64,000 bases of DNA from JADLDB01 sp040752975 (GTDB lineage Bacteria; Myxococcota; Myxococcia; Myxococcales; Myxococcaceae). The notes under the pieces were generated by a model. It did not search any database, was not told the origin of the DNA, and was given only the letters and a program-made list of their open reading frames with translations. A program made the translations under genes and the position numbers. Location: the NCBI GenBank assembly GCA_040752975.1, contig JBFMHF010000013.1, positions 14,942-78,941 on the forward strand. Reading direction: 5' to 3'. Below, in pieces: positions 26,636-38,348 of this stretch. Numbering within the stretch: position 1 is the first letter of the stretch; every line of letters starts with the position of its first letter.

Positions 26636-28123
26636 TCAGAGGTCGACCTTCTTCTCGCTGAACGTCGTCCCGTCGTGGCGCATCAGGAGGCTCTTCCCCT
26701 CGACCTTCGTCACGATGCCCACCGGCCGCCGCCAGAGCTGCTGCAGGTTCTTCAAGGTCTCCTTGGCGTAGCCGGGGTCGAGGTCCATGCCGTCGTGCCG
26801 GTGGGAGAGGATCAGCTCGCCCTTGTTCTCCCAGTTGGCGTCGACCACGTCGATGACGGGCTGGCCGAAGTTGGTGAGCTGTTGCAGGAGCTTCGCCTTC
26901 ACCTTCTTGAACTCGCGGGTGGCGATCTCCCAGGTGTTCTTCTTCTCGTTGAAGTTGAAGGTGAAGAGCTTCTGCTCGAGCGCGAACTCGGGGGTGAGGA
27001 ACGCGTCGATGAAGGTGATGTCGTTGTAGTGCTTGCGGACCTCGAAGATCTTCTCGCGGCCCCCGCCGAGGTTCTTGTCCCACGCGCGGCGTGCGCGCAG
27101 ATCGTCGCAGTCGTCCCACTCCTTTCCGAAGCGGCCCTTGTTCCAGCGTTCCTCGACGTCACGGAAGAGCTCGATGCCCAGCTTGTAGGGGTTCAGCTTG
27201 CCCTGCTGCGTGGCCATCGTGCCCGAGTGGTGATCCGCGTAGTCGATGATCTCGTGATCTTTCAGAGCGCGCGTCGTCATGATCGTCGAGTGCCAGTAGC
27301 TGGCCCACCCTTCGTTCATGATCTTCGTCTGGCCCTGGGGCGCGAAGTAGTACGCCTCTTCGCGCACGATGGAGAGGATCTCGTGCTCCCAGTCCTCCAG
27401 CGGCGCGTGCTCGAGCAGGAAGGCCAGCGCGTCACGCTGCGGCCGCTCGGGGAACTTCTTCGAGGCCTTCTTCTCGTCTTCGACCTGCTTCTTCTGCTTC
27501 TCGAGGAACTCGGCCGGGTTCATGTACGGCCGCATGTATTCCTTGTCGACCTTGATCCCGGTCGGCACGACGTTGACCTGCTCCTTCTCCACCCGCGGAT
27601 CGGGGTTGCGCTTGATGTGCGGCGCGTGCTGGTCGATCAGGTTCTCGAGTGAGAGGCAGGTGTCGACGAAGTCCTCCACCTTCTCCACGCCGATCTTGTC
27701 GATCCACCGGCGGATGCGAGTGGCGTGGTTCGCCATCTCGTCGACCATCTTCCGGTTCGTGTACTTGAAGGTGAAGTTGTTCTTGAAGAAGTCGTTGTGG
27801 CCGTAGACGTGGGCCATCACCAGCTTCTGATCGACCTCGGCGTTGGCTTCGAGCAGGTACGCGAAGCAGGGATCGTTGTTGATGACGAGCTCGTAGATCT
27901 TCGACAGGCCGTACTCGGACGACTTGGACAGCTGCTCGTACTCCATGCCCCAGCGCCAGTGCGGGTAGCGCGTGGGGAAGCCGCCGTACGCGGCCACCAT
28001 GTTCAGCTCGTCGGTGGACAGCACCTCGAAGACCGTTTCGAAGAAGTCGAGGCCGAAGGAGCGCGCGTAGCCCTCGATCTCCTTCTTCAGATCCTGCAGG
28101 CGCGGGGTGAGTGACTTGGGCAT
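26636..28123 (-). CDS. spoVR: SpoVR family protein
   Basis: 495 aa, cytoplasmic. SpoVR proteins are named for the B. subtilis cortex-formation factor, but in Proteobacteria they form a conserved cluster with PrkA and YeaH linked to stationary phase and stress. Family hallmarks are the N-terminal GLDFFETVFEVLSTDELNMVAAYGGFPTRYPHWRWGM region, QTKIMNEGWASYWHSTIMT, and YKLGIELFRDVEERW. Its start is four bases from the yeaH stop, so it is the last gene of the prkA-yeaH-spoVR operon. The molecular activity is not established. Confidence 0.95.
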   Translation of the reverse strand: MPKSLTPRLQDLKKEIEGYARSFGLDFFETVFEVLSTDELNMVAAYGGFPTRYPHWRWGMEYEQLSKSSEYGLSKIYELVINNDPCFAYLLEANAEVDQKLVMAHVYGHNDFFKNNFTFKYTNRKMVDEMANHATRIRRWIDKIGVEKVEDFVDTCLSLENLIDQHAPHIKRNPDPRVEKEQVNVVPTGIKVDKEYMRPYMNPAEFLEKQKKQVEDEKKASKKFPERPQRDALAFLLEHAPLEDWEHEILSIVREEAYYFAPQGQTKIMNEGWASYWHSTIMTTRALKDHEIIDYADHHSGTMATQQGKLNPYKLGIELFRDVEERWNKGRFGKEWDDCDDLRARRAWDKNLGGGREKIFEVRKHYNDITFIDAFLTPEFALEQKLFTFNFNEKKNTWEIATREFKKVKAKLLQQLTNFGQPVIDVVDANWENKGELILSHRHDGMDLDPGYAKETLKNLQQLWRRPVGIVTKVEGKSLLMRHDGTTFSEKKVDL

Positions 28124-28127
28124 CGCT

Positions 28128-29237
28128 CTAGCGACCCTTCCCCAGGAAGTCCTTGATGGAGCCGTAGATGCCGTCCTTGTCGGCGATCTCGCTGAGCGCG
28201 ACCTTCTCCGAGTCGCCCAGTTGCTCGCGCAGGTCCTTGATGAACTGCCCCGAGCCGTACGGTGACTCGACCTGCCCGTAGGCGAACTGGTTCACCGCCG
28301 GCAGCATGTCGGTCTTGAGGATCTCGATGCACTGCCGCGTGTCGTCGGCCGACCAGTTGTCGCCGTCCGAGAAGTGGAACGGGTAGATGTTCCACGACGA
28401 CGACGGGTAGTCCGCCTTGATGATGTCGCGGCACAGCTTGTAGGCGCTGGAGATCATCGTGCCGCCCGACTCGCGCGTGTGGAAGAACGTCTCGCGATCC
28501 ACCTCGCGCGCCACCGCGTCGTGGATGATGTAACGCGTCTCGAGGCCCTTGTATTGGTGGCGCAGCCACGTATCGAGCCAGAAGCTCTCGATGCGCACGA
28601 TCTCCTTCTGCTCGTCGCCCATCGAGCCCGACACGTCCATCATGTAGATGATGACCGCGTTCGTCTCCGGCAGGTTCTCGAGCTTGTACGTGCGGTACCG
28701 CACGTCCTCGCGGATCGGGATGATCACCGGCGAGTCGGGGTTGTACGTGCCCATCGCGATGGAGCGCTTCAGGGCTTCGCGGTACGTGCGCTTGAAGTGC
28801 CGCAGCGCCTGAGGGCCCACGGTGTTGATGCCCGTGTACTTGATGCGCGTGGTGACGATCTTCTCCGTGCCCTTGTGCTCGATGTTCGGCAGCTGCAGCT
28901 CTTCCGCGAGGATCGTCGCCAGCTCCTCGAGGGAGACGTCGACCTCCAGCACGTGCTGCCCTTCGCCCTCGCCAGCCTTGCCCGAGCCGTCACCCGGCTG
29001 CGGCTGCCCCTGCCCGATGGTGTCGCCTGGCTCGCCGTCGCCCTGGCCCACGCCGCCCTGCCGCGAGCCGTGCTTGAAGTGCGGCACGTCGATGAAGGGC
29101 ACGGGGATGGAGATGAAGTCCTTCCCCTTCTTCCCCAGCATCTCGCCCTGCTGAACGTACTTCTTCAGGTTCTGCTTAATCTTCCCGCGGACGATCTGCT
29201 TGAAGCGGCTGTGGTCCTGGTCGATCCGCAAGGCCAC
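28128..29237 (-). CDS. YeaH/YhbH (DUF444) family protein
   Basis: 369 aa. DUF444 protein with a von Willebrand A-like fold: the MIDAS motif DVSGSMGD sits near residue 200. The N-terminus (DHSRFKQIVRGKIKQNLKKYV) and the GGTMISSAYKLC segment are typical of the family. A flexible Gly/Gln-rich stretch (about 75-95) separates the N-terminal part. Always found with prkA and spoVR; likely a partner or substrate of the kinase. It lies three bases from the prkA stop, in the same operon. VWA proteins bind partners through a metal ion. Confidence 0.95.
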   Translation of the reverse strand: MALRIDQDHSRFKQIVRGKIKQNLKKYVQQGEMLGKKGKDFISIPVPFIDVPHFKHGSRQGGVGQGDGEPGDTIGQGQPQPGDGSGKAGEGEGQHVLEVDVSLEELATILAEELQLPNIEHKGTEKIVTTRIKYTGINTVGPQALRHFKRTYREALKRSIAMGTYNPDSPVIIPIREDVRYRTYKLENLPETNAVIIYMMDVSGSMGDEQKEIVRIESFWLDTWLRHQYKGLETRYIIHDAVAREVDRETFFHTRESGGTMISSAYKLCRDIIKADYPSSSWNIYPFHFSDGDNWSADDTRQCIEILKTDMLPAVNQFAYGQVESPYGSGQFIKDLREQLGDSEKVALSEIADKDGIYGSIKDFLGKGR

Positions 29238-29240
29238 GGG

Positions 29241-31301
<2,061 letters not shown>

Positions 31302-31419
31302 GGAGTTGTCGGTCCCTTGCGTCGAGCGAAAGGTTCGGCCGGGGTTTGAATTCTCCCCCGCCGCGGGCTGGGACCGCGAGGTACGGCGCGGGGCGAAGAA
31401 GTCGTGAGAACTGCTCCGC

Positions 31420-31425
31420 AGTATA
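31420..31425 (-). promoter_or_regulatory. Candidate -10 box for the prkA operon
   Basis: Read on the minus strand this is TATACT, one base off the TATAAT consensus, about 120 bases upstream of the prkA start. No convincing -35 element sits at the right distance, so use of a sigma-70-type factor is only a suggestion. The rest of the 31302-31465 gap shows nothing I can name. Confidence 0.3.
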
Positions 31426-31465
31426 CGGGGCGCAGCGCGTCACTTGCACGCACCTCGCCACAAGG

Positions 31466-33112
31466 TCAGGGGTTCACCCACACTTCGCGCAGGTCGTACC
31501 AGGCCACGGACGGAGTCAGGCCGTGCACCCGTTCCTTCGCTGCGTCGAGCGTCTGCCGGTTCGTCATCAGGAGGTAGGGCTGCGTCTCGACCAGGCGGCG
31601 GTGGACGGCGCGCTCGAGCTCCCGCCGCTTCGGCACGTCGAACTCCCCACGCACCGCCTCGAGAAGGCGGTCGAGCTCGGGATCCGCGATGCCGACGAAG
31701 TTGCTGCCGCCGTCGATCTGGCTCGAGTGGAAGTACGGGTACACGTCGTGCTCGCGGTCGAACTCGGTCCACACCCGGCTCACCACCTCGAAGTCGCGCT
31801 TCGCCACGCGCGCGCTCAGCGTGGCCGTCTCCACCTTCTCGAGGTTCAGCTCCACGCCGAGCGGCCGAAGCTGCTCCTGGTAGAGCGGCACCAGCTTGCC
31901 GAGCCGCACCGAAGACGAGGGGAGGAGGAAGGTGAAGCGCAGCGGTCGGCCGTCGCGCTCGCGCACCCCGTCGCCATCGGCGTCGACAAAGCCGGCGTCG
32001 GTGAGCAGCGCGTCGGCGGTCTGCGGGGAGAAGGGCAGGGGACCCAGCGTCGAGTCGCAGGAGTCACTGCCGTGGAGGTACGGACAGCTCGTCGGGAGCT
32101 CGAGATCGAGGTCCACCACCCTGGCCACCAGCCTGGCGTCGTACAGGTGCCCCAGCGCGCGCCGCACCCGCACGTCGGAGAACGCCGGCACCGCTTCGTT
32201 CCAGGCGATGTACGAGAAGCTGTTGTCGGCCGTGCGGAGCCGGCGGTACTTCTTCGCCCAGGCGTACTTCGGCTCATCGGCCTCCATCGCGCGCCACAGC
32301 ACGGGCTGGATGTTCGTCATCAGGTCGAACTCGCCCTTCTCGAACATCGCCGCCGCGACGGTGTGGTCCTTCACGAAACGGAAGACGATCCGATCGAGGT
32401 GCGCTGCGCCCCCCGGCCGGCGCTCCAGCGTGAGCGAGGCGCCCCGCTCCCAGGCCTTCACGACGTACGGCCCGCTCCCGACGGGCGCCTTCGCCAGCTC
32501 CGCCCAGTCACCCGCCAGCTGTGCACGCGAGTAGATCGGCAGACGCACCAACGCGCGCAGCGCGGAGGGAGAAGGCTTCGTCCAGGTGCACTCGATCCGG
32601 TGCTCGTCCTGCGCCAGGCAGCCGGCGAGGCCCGCCAGCTCGCCTCGCGCCGCGCCCGTCTCGTGCTTGCCGTCCAGCACGGCCGCCACGGTCTCCACGA
32701 CGTCTTTGGCCGTCACCGCAGCGCCCGTCGAGAAGGATGCACCCGGCCGCAGGGAGAAGGTCGTCACCCGGTGTCCGTCCACATCCTCCCAACTGGCGGC
32801 GAGGCCCGGCTTCAGGGAGTAGTCCCTGGGGTCGACGGTGAGGAGAGACTCGACCACCAGCGGTCGCGTCATGCGCGCAACCCACGCGTCGTGGAAGGCG
32901 TCGTCGAGGAAATTGAGACCGGCGGGCTCGCTCATCACCCGGACGATCAACGTGCCGCCGTCGGTGGGGCTTCCCATTTCTGCCAGGGGTCGGCCCTCGA
33001 GCCACTCGCGCGAGGCTGGGGACGCCGTGGCGGCGTCCGACGTCGAGGGAGTCTTGCAGCTGCCGCAGGCAATCCACGTGGTGACGCACACCATCGCAAC
33101 GACGAGTCTCAC
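31466..33112 (-). CDS. ABC transporter substrate-binding protein, family 5 (peptide/nickel type)
   Basis: 548 aa exported protein. The N-terminus MRLVVAMVCVTTWIACGSC could be a weak lipoprotein signal. The family 5 (DppA/OppA-like) fold is clear from GGTLIVRVMSEPAGLNFLDD, the central FSLRPGASFSTGAAVTAKDVVE, APVGSGPYVVKAWERG, and AFSDVRVRRALGHLYD. It binds oligopeptides or similar ligands in the periplasm. No permease or ATPase gene is adjacent, so it is an orphan binding protein that may feed a transporter elsewhere or act as a sensor. The DADGDGVRERDG insert looks like a calcium-type loop, common in myxobacterial versions. Confidence 0.88.
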   Translation of the reverse strand: MRLVVAMVCVTTWIACGSCKTPSTSDAATASPASREWLEGRPLAEMGSPTDGGTLIVRVMSEPAGLNFLDDAFHDAWVARMTRPLVVESLLTVDPRDYSLKPGLAASWEDVDGHRVTTFSLRPGASFSTGAAVTAKDVVETVAAVLDGKHETGAARGELAGLAGCLAQDEHRIECTWTKPSPSALRALVRLPIYSRAQLAGDWAELAKAPVGSGPYVVKAWERGASLTLERRPGGAAHLDRIVFRFVKDHTVAAAMFEKGEFDLMTNIQPVLWRAMEADEPKYAWAKKYRRLRTADNSFSYIAWNEAVPAFSDVRVRRALGHLYDARLVARVVDLDLELPTSCPYLHGSDSCDSTLGPLPFSPQTADALLTDAGFVDADGDGVRERDGRPLRFTFLLPSSSVRLGKLVPLYQEQLRPLGVELNLEKVETATLSARVAKRDFEVVSRVWTEFDREHDVYPYFHSSQIDGGSNFVGIADPELDRLLEAVRGEFDVPKRRELERAVHRRLVETQPYLLMTNRQTLDAAKERVHGLTPSVAWYDLREVWVNP

Positions 33113-33163
33113 GGAGCGGACTCTACCCGCCCGCGGCGCGTGCTCGTCACGAACGAAGAGCGG

Positions 33164-34723
33164 TCAGCCGACCACGGACTCGATCGGCCGCTGGACGGCC
33201 ATCACGTACTTCGGGAAGAGCTCTTCGGGCATCGAACGCAGCACACCGTAGGGGTCGCGGAACTGGACGCGGCCACCCTTCACGCTCTCCAGCGTCACGG
33301 CGTGGTTGTAGTCGCCCTGATCGATGTGGAGGATGATCGGCCGGTTCTGCGCGCCCACCGCGTTGAAGCCGCGCAGGGACTCGAGGACCTTCGCGCCTTC
33401 CTTCTCGTCCTTCAGGTTGTCGGTGGAGTACTTCACGCCGAAGAGCTGGGCGAGCAGGTTGGCCTGCTGCGACGGCTTGATGCCCCGCTGCTCCTCCCCC
33501 GTGCGCGTGTCCGTCGACTTGCCGGCGACGGGGTCGAAGTCCATGAAGCGGCCGTTCGCGTACTCCATCGCCGCGGTCTGGAAGATGGTCTGCGAGGCCG
33601 AGCGCCAGTCGCGTGAGTCAACCGCCGCGTCGCCCGCGTCCACCCGGAGCTCGCCGCCGCCCCGCATCTTCGCCTTGCCCGCCGGGCCGGTGAGGTCGGC
33701 CATCAGCCGCGCGTATTCGGCCGGCTCGTCCGCCACCAGCTCGAACATCATCGAGGTGACGGTGCAGGTGGGGGCGGTGCCCTGGTCGATGCGGTTGGGG
33801 TTGACGATGTCGCGCAGCACCCCCCGCAACACCGTCTCGGTGGTGGTGTCTGCCGACAGCTTCGCGTTCAGCGGCTGGCTGGCAAGCTTCGCCAGGTTCG
33901 ACAGCAGCGAGCCACCCTGAGCGTCCTTGTCCGTGAAGAGCTTCGGCGTCTTCTCCAGCGCGGCCCCCAGAAAACGCAGCCCGTCCTCGTCGAGCCGCTT
34001 CATCACCGTGGAGAGCTGCTCCCGGGCGGTAGCGGAGAGCGACTTCGTGGTCTTGAGCGCGAGGATTCCCCTGGTGAGCGCCGCCGTCGCGCCCGCCGAC
34101 CCCTTCGGGAGGTCGTAGCCGAAGGTCGGGTTCTCCAGTCGATCGAAGATGGCGTTGCGCAGTTCGACGCGGGCGGGATCGTCGTCCGGACCCACGAGCG
34201 TGGCGCGCACAGCGTCGAAGCTCGCCAGGCTGCCGATGGAGTCGTCCTGCACGCCGCCGGTCTTCTTTCGGCCGATCGAATCGTCCTGGACTCCGCCGGT
34301 CGTCTTCCGACCGATGGAGTCGTCCTGCACGCCCCCCCTCTTCGCGCGGCCGATGGAGTCGTCCTGCACGCCGCCCGTCTTGGCGCGGCCGATGGAGTCG
34401 TCCTGCACGCCACCCGTCTTGGCGCGGCCGATGGAGTCGTCCTGCACGCCACCCGTCTTCGCGCGGCCGATGGAGTCGTCCTGCACGCCGCCCGTCTTCG
34501 CGCGGCCGATGGAGTCGTCCTGCACGCCACCAGCCTTGGCACGCCCCTCTGCCGCCTTGTCCGCAACTCGGGGAGCGGAGTCGAAGCTGCTCCCCGACCC
34601 ATACCCCGTCGGCACGGGCTTGCTCGTGGGGGTTGGAGTGGCGGCCGGCGCCGTCGTCGGGCCGGCATTGACCGTCACCCGGGGCGGAACCACAGAGCTG
34701 CGGATCTTGGGGTCGAAGGCCAT
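33164..34723 (-). CDS. Putative papain-like cysteine protease with eight 13-residue repeats
   Basis: 519 aa from ATG 34723. The N-terminal 60 residues are Pro/Thr/Ser-rich and disordered. Residues 61-164 are eight consecutive copies of R-x-x-x-G-G-V-Q-D-D-S-I-G. A helical region of about 140 residues comes next. The C-terminal ~210 residues look like a papain-like fold: NRIDQGTAPTCTVTSM gives an oxyanion Gln and nucleophile Cys (near 320), QGDYNHAVTLESV the His (near 474), and QFRDPYG an Asp (near 489). Order and spacing match Cys-His-Asp/Asn peptidases, close in style to the calpain-like gene at the window end. No signal peptide, so export would need a dedicated secretion system. Role as an effector is inference. 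Confidence 0.6.
   Translation of the reverse strand: MAFDPKIRSSVVPPRVTVNAGPTTAPAATPTPTSKPVPTGYGSGSSFDSAPRVADKAAEGRAKAGGVQDDSIGRAKTGGVQDDSIGRAKTGGVQDDSIGRAKTGGVQDDSIGRAKTGGVQDDSIGRAKRGGVQDDSIGRKTTGGVQDDSIGRKKTGGVQDDSIGSLASFDAVRATLVGPDDDPARVELRNAIFDRLENPTFGYDLPKGSAGATAALTRGILALKTTKSLSATAREQLSTVMKRLDEDGLRFLGAALEKTPKLFTDKDAQGGSLLSNLAKLASQPLNAKLSADTTTETVLRGVLRDIVNPNRIDQGTAPTCTVTSMMFELVADEPAEYARLMADLTGPAGKAKMRGGGELRVDAGDAAVDSRDWRSASQTIFQTAAMEYANGRFMDFDPVAGKSTDTRTGEEQRGIKPSQQANLLAQLFGVKYSTDNLKDEKEGAKVLESLRGFNAVGAQNRPIILHIDQGDYNHAVTLESVKGGRVQFRDPYGVLRSMPEELFPKYVMAVQRPIESVVG
34232..34543 (-). repeat. Tandem 39-bp coding repeats (8 copies)
   Basis: Eight in-frame units of 39 bases (312 bases in all) encode the 13-residue repeat of the papain-like gene. 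The five or six units nearest the start codon are almost identical at DNA level. The two farthest downstream differ (RKTT, RKKT), as expected for recent expansion from one end. Each unit contains the acidic, Ser-bearing core DDSIG. Copy number is likely to vary between strains. Confidence 0.95.
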
Positions 34724-34817
34724 GGCGGTGTCCCTACATTGTCGCACGACGCCAGGGGGTTGTTGCGCCCAGAAAATGCCCGGAAAATCCGCGTATTGCG
34801 CTAACTTTTGACAGACC

Positions 34818-37800
34818 GTGGAGGAGTTCGGCTCATATCGGCTGGTGAAACGCCTTGGCGCCGGCGGCATGGGCGAGGTGTTTCTGGCCCAGCGCTCGGC
34901 GGAGCCTTCCACGGTGGTGGTGAAGCGGATCCTCCCGCATCTCACGGAGAATCAGCGCTTTCTCCGGCTCTTCCTCGACGAGACACGGATCGCCTCGCGG
35001 CTTCACCACCCGAACATCGCCGAGATCTTCGAGCTGGGAGAAGTGAACGGCACGTGGTTCGTGGCGATGGAGTACGTGGCGGGGAAGGACCTGCGCGAGC
35101 TGCTCAAGCGCGTGCGTGCGCAGGAGGCGGAGGTGCCCGTGGAGGTCGCCCTCCACATCGGCGTCGAGGTGGCGAAGGGCCTGGACTACGCGCACCGAGC
35201 CACGGACGCCCAGGGGCGTCACCTGCAGATCGTCCACCGCGATGTCTCGCCGCACAACGTGCTCGTCGGCCGGACGGGGGAAGTGAAGTTGATCGACTTC
35301 GGTGTGGCGAAGGCGGCCAACAAGTCGGTCCACACTGCGACGGGCATCCTCAAAGGGAAGTTCCCGTACATGGCGCCGGAGCAGGCACACGCGAAGCCGG
35401 TCGACGCGCGCACCGACGTCTTCGCTCTCGGCATCGTGCTGTGGGAGATGCTGACGAACCGCTACCTGTTCCGCGGCAAGACGGACGCGGTGACGCTGCG
35501 CATGGTGCGCGAGTGCATGGTGCCCGCGCCCTCGTCCTTGCGTGAGGACATTCCCGAGGCGCTCGACAAGGTGCTGCTCAAGGCGCTGCGGAAGGAGGCG
35601 AAGGACCGCTTCCCCACGGCCGAGGCATTCCGCGAGGCGCTGATGGGCGTGTTGTCCAACTACCCGCCTCCGGACGTGCCCGCCTGGTTCCGCGACTTCG
35701 ACGACGTGCCCGGGCTGGACGACTCCGAAGAGGCGTACGTGCCGCCCGAGGCCGAGCCGGTGAAGCCGCTCAACTCCGGCGAGGTGGAGACCATTCTCGA
35801 AGGCGCCTCGCACCCCACCGTCCCGGTCCACAAGCGGCAGGACGTGACGCGCTCCGACCGCGGCGCGGAAGCCGATCGCACGCCCAGCAACGAGCAGTTG
35901 GAGCAGGCGAAGAAGCTGCTGGAACAGGTCTCGGGGCGGCCCACCAACATCGGCAAGCAGCCCACCAGCTTCGTCGGCCGCGTCGGCGAGCTGGCCGATC
36001 TGCACCAGCTCTTCCGCCAGGGGGTCCGGCTCATCACCCTCCTCGGGCCTGGCGGCACGGGAAAAACCCGCCTCTCGCTGCAGTTCGGTCAGCAGCTCGT
36101 CTCGTACTTTCAGGGCGTGGGCGAGCGCGGGCGGCGGCGCGGCGGCGTGTGGTTCTGCGATCTCACCGAGGCCACGGACGTCGACTCGATCGCTGGCGCC
36201 GTGGCGCGTGCCTTGAGCGTGCCCCTCGTGCCCGGAGATCCGGTCAAGCAGCTCGGCCACGCGATCCTCGCGCGCGGCGAGGTGCTGCTGGTGATGGACA
36301 ACTTCGAGCAGATCGTGTCCCACGCCTCCGAGACCATCGAGCGGTGGATGCGCGCTGCCCCTCAGGCCCGCTTCGTCGTGTCTTCACGTGAGCTCCTGCG
36401 CGTCCCCGAGGAGACCGTCTTCGAGGTGCCGCCGCTGCGGACGCCGAAGGAACAGGAGGCCGCCCGCTCGTCCGAGGCCGTCGAGCTGTTCATCGAACGC
36501 GCCCGCGCCGTGCGGCCAGGATGGGAGCCGACCCAGGCCGACGTCACCGCGATCGCCGAAGTCGTCCGCCAGCTCGACGGGATGCCGCTGGCGATCGAGC
36601 TCGCGGCTGCCCGCATGTCGGTGCTGAGCCCTACCCAGCTCGTCCAGCGTCTTCCACGGCGCTTCGATCTCCTCGTCGATCGCCGGGGAGCGACGGAGCG
36701 GCAGGCCACCTTGCGCGGTGCGATCGACTGGTCGTGGCGCATGCTGACGCCGGCGGAGGCTTCCGCCATGGCCCAGCTGTCCGTCTTTCGCGGCGGCTTC
36801 AGCGCGGAGGCGGTGGAGGCCGTGGTGAGCCTGGAGGGTGGCGCGGCGCTCGAGCTGTTGATGACGTTGCGCGCCAAGTCGCTGGTGCGCGCCTACTTTC
36901 CCCACGGTGACGACGCCCAGACGCGCTTCGGCCTCTTCGAGAGCATCCGCGAGTACGCGAAGGAGAAGCTCGCCGGGCAGCCGGAAGAGGAGGGCGCCGC
37001 CGAACGCCACGCGCAATTCTACCTGTCGCTGGGGGAGAAGCTGTCCATCGGCGCGGAGGGAAGCAAAGCGCAGCTCGACGCCCTCGATCTCGAACGGGAC
37101 AACCTCAACGCCGTCTTCATGCGCGCCCAGAAGCGCGACGACGCGCGCGCGCTCAAGGTGGTGCTCGCGCTCGACCCCCTGCTGGCGCTCCGGGGCCCGT
37201 TCCAGGTGCACCTGGCGATGCTCGACGCGGCGTTGGCCAAGCCGGCCATCGACGACGTGTCGCGGGCGGCGGGCCTCGAGGCGCGCGGAAGAGCACGGCA
37301 GGCGCGGGGCCGCATCGCTGAGTCGGAAGATGATCTGCTCGCGATGGCCGAGCTGGCCCGCAAGCTGAACGACGTGGCGATGGAGGGGCGCGCCGAGTCG
37401 CACCTCGCGATGATCGAGCGGCTCAAGGGGCAGCGGGCCGAAGCCCGCCGACGGTGTGAGCGCGCCCTGGCCCTGTCCGAGCGCGTCGGCGATCGCCGGA
37501 TGATGGGGCGCACCCTTTCGATCCTGGCCGGCCTGCTGTCGGACATGGGGCGCGAGACGGAGGCGATGGACACCTACAACGAGGCGCTCGAGCTGCACCG
37601 CGCCGTCGGGGACCGCCGCTACGAGGGCGTGACGCTCGCCAACCTGGGCGTGCAGCAGCAGGCCCTGGGACTCCTCAAGCAGGCACGAGCCAACTACCAG
37701 GCCGCGCTCACCATTCACCGCGAGCTGGGCAACCGACGCTCGGAAGGCATCTCCCACATCAACCTGGGCGACCTGAACGCGGATCTCGAGCAGCCCGGCC

Positions 37801-38348
37801 AGGCGAGGTCGCACTACGAGAGCGCGCTGGCCATCCTCCGTGAGGCGGGCGCCCGACGGTTCGAAGGCGTGGCGCTGGTGTCGTTGGGGTCGCTGTTCCA
37901 GCAGTTTGGTGAGCTCGACGAGGCCCTCGCCCACTTCCGGGAAGGCGTGGCCATCCTCGAGGAGACGGGCGACGCACGCTACGAGGGGCTTGGGCGCGCC
38001 GGGCTCGCGGCGGCGAGGGCGCTGCAGGGCGCCGTCGAGGAGGCCGAGGAGGGAATGGCCGAGGCGACGCGGCTGCTCACCGAGGCGGGGGACGCGGCCT
38101 TCCTCGACGCGCTCGATCTCTACCGGGCGCACCTCGAGTTGGCCCACGCCCGCGAGACTCGTTCCGAACACCAGGCCAACGTGCTCGAGGAGCGGATCGC
38201 CAAGCGCATCGCACACGCAGAGCGTGCGGGTCCAGCGGACGAGAAGCACCCGGCTGGCGTCCCCAGTCCGGCGGATCGATCCGAGCACGTGCGCGCCGCG
38301 TTGCGCTCCCTGCGGATCGCCATGGCCCAGTCGGGCCAGGAAGCATGA
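34818..38348 (+). CDS. Ser/Thr protein kinase fused to NB-ARC/MalT-like ATPase and TPRs
   Basis: 1176 aa. GTG 34818 is the only start that keeps the whole kinase; a stop lies three codons upstream and no Shine-Dalgarno is visible. Kinase domain at about 8-275: GAGGMGEV loop, Lys in VVVKRIL, IVHRDVSPHNV (near 140), LIDFGVAKA (near 161), YMAPEQAH. A Pro/Glu linker follows. The STAND-type NTPase begins near 390 (FVGRVGEL) with P-loop GPGGTGKT (near 412), Walker B VLLVMDNFEQI, the sensor VVSSRELL and the GLPL-like DGMPLAIELAAARM. About 840-1090 are TPRs with repeats of 40 residues (HRAVGDRRYEGVTLANLG type). Phosphorylates targets on a signal sensed by the TPR/STAND part. Overlaps the next gene by ATGA. 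Confidence 0.93.
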   Translation: MEEFGSYRLVKRLGAGGMGEVFLAQRSAEPSTVVVKRILPHLTENQRFLRLFLDETRIASRLHHPNIAEIFELGEVNGTWFVAMEYVAGKDLRELLKRVRAQEAEVPVEVALHIGVEVAKGLDYAHRATDAQGRHLQIVHRDVSPHNVLVGRTGEVKLIDFGVAKAANKSVHTATGILKGKFPYMAPEQAHAKPVDARTDVFALGIVLWEMLTNRYLFRGKTDAVTLRMVRECMVPAPSSLREDIPEALDKVLLKALRKEAKDRFPTAEAFREALMGVLSNYPPPDVPAWFRDFDDVPGLDDSEEAYVPPEAEPVKPLNSGEVETILEGASHPTVPVHKRQDVTRSDRGAEADRTPSNEQLEQAKKLLEQVSGRPTNIGKQPTSFVGRVGELADLHQLFRQGVRLITLLGPGGTGKTRLSLQFGQQLVSYFQGVGERGRRRGGVWFCDLTEATDVDSIAGAVARALSVPLVPGDPVKQLGHAILARGEVLLVMDNFEQIVSHASETIERWMRAAPQARFVVSSRELLRVPEETVFEVPPLRTPKEQEAARSSEAVELFIERARAVRPGWEPTQADVTAIAEVVRQLDGMPLAIELAAARMSVLSPTQLVQRLPRRFDLLVDRRGATERQATLRGAIDWSWRMLTPAEASAMAQLSVFRGGFSAEAVEAVVSLEGGAALELLMTLRAKSLVRAYFPHGDDAQTRFGLFESIREYAKEKLAGQPEEEGAAERHAQFYLSLGEKLSIGAEGSKAQLDALDLERDNLNAVFMRAQKRDDARALKVVLALDPLLALRGPFQVHLAMLDAALAKPAIDDVSRAAGLEARGRARQARGRIAESEDDLLAMAELARKLNDVAMEGRAESHLAMIERLKGQRAEARRRCERALALSERVGDRRMMGRTLSILAGLLSDMGRETEAMDTYNEALELHRAVGDRRYEGVTLANLGVQQQALGLLKQARANYQAALTIHRELGNRRSEGISHINLGDLNADLEQPGQARSHYESALAILREAGARRFEGVALVSLGSLFQQFGELDEALAHFREGVAILEETGDARYEGLGRAGLAAARALQGAVEEAEEGMAEATRLLTEAGDAAFLDALDLYRAHLELAHARETRSEHQANVLEERIAKRIAHAERAGPADEKHPAGVPSPADRSEHVRAALRSLRIAMAQSGQEA

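Noticed and set aside
34232..34543. CRISPR-like array
   Set aside because: The 39-base units are tandem, without unique spacers, and remain in one coding frame.
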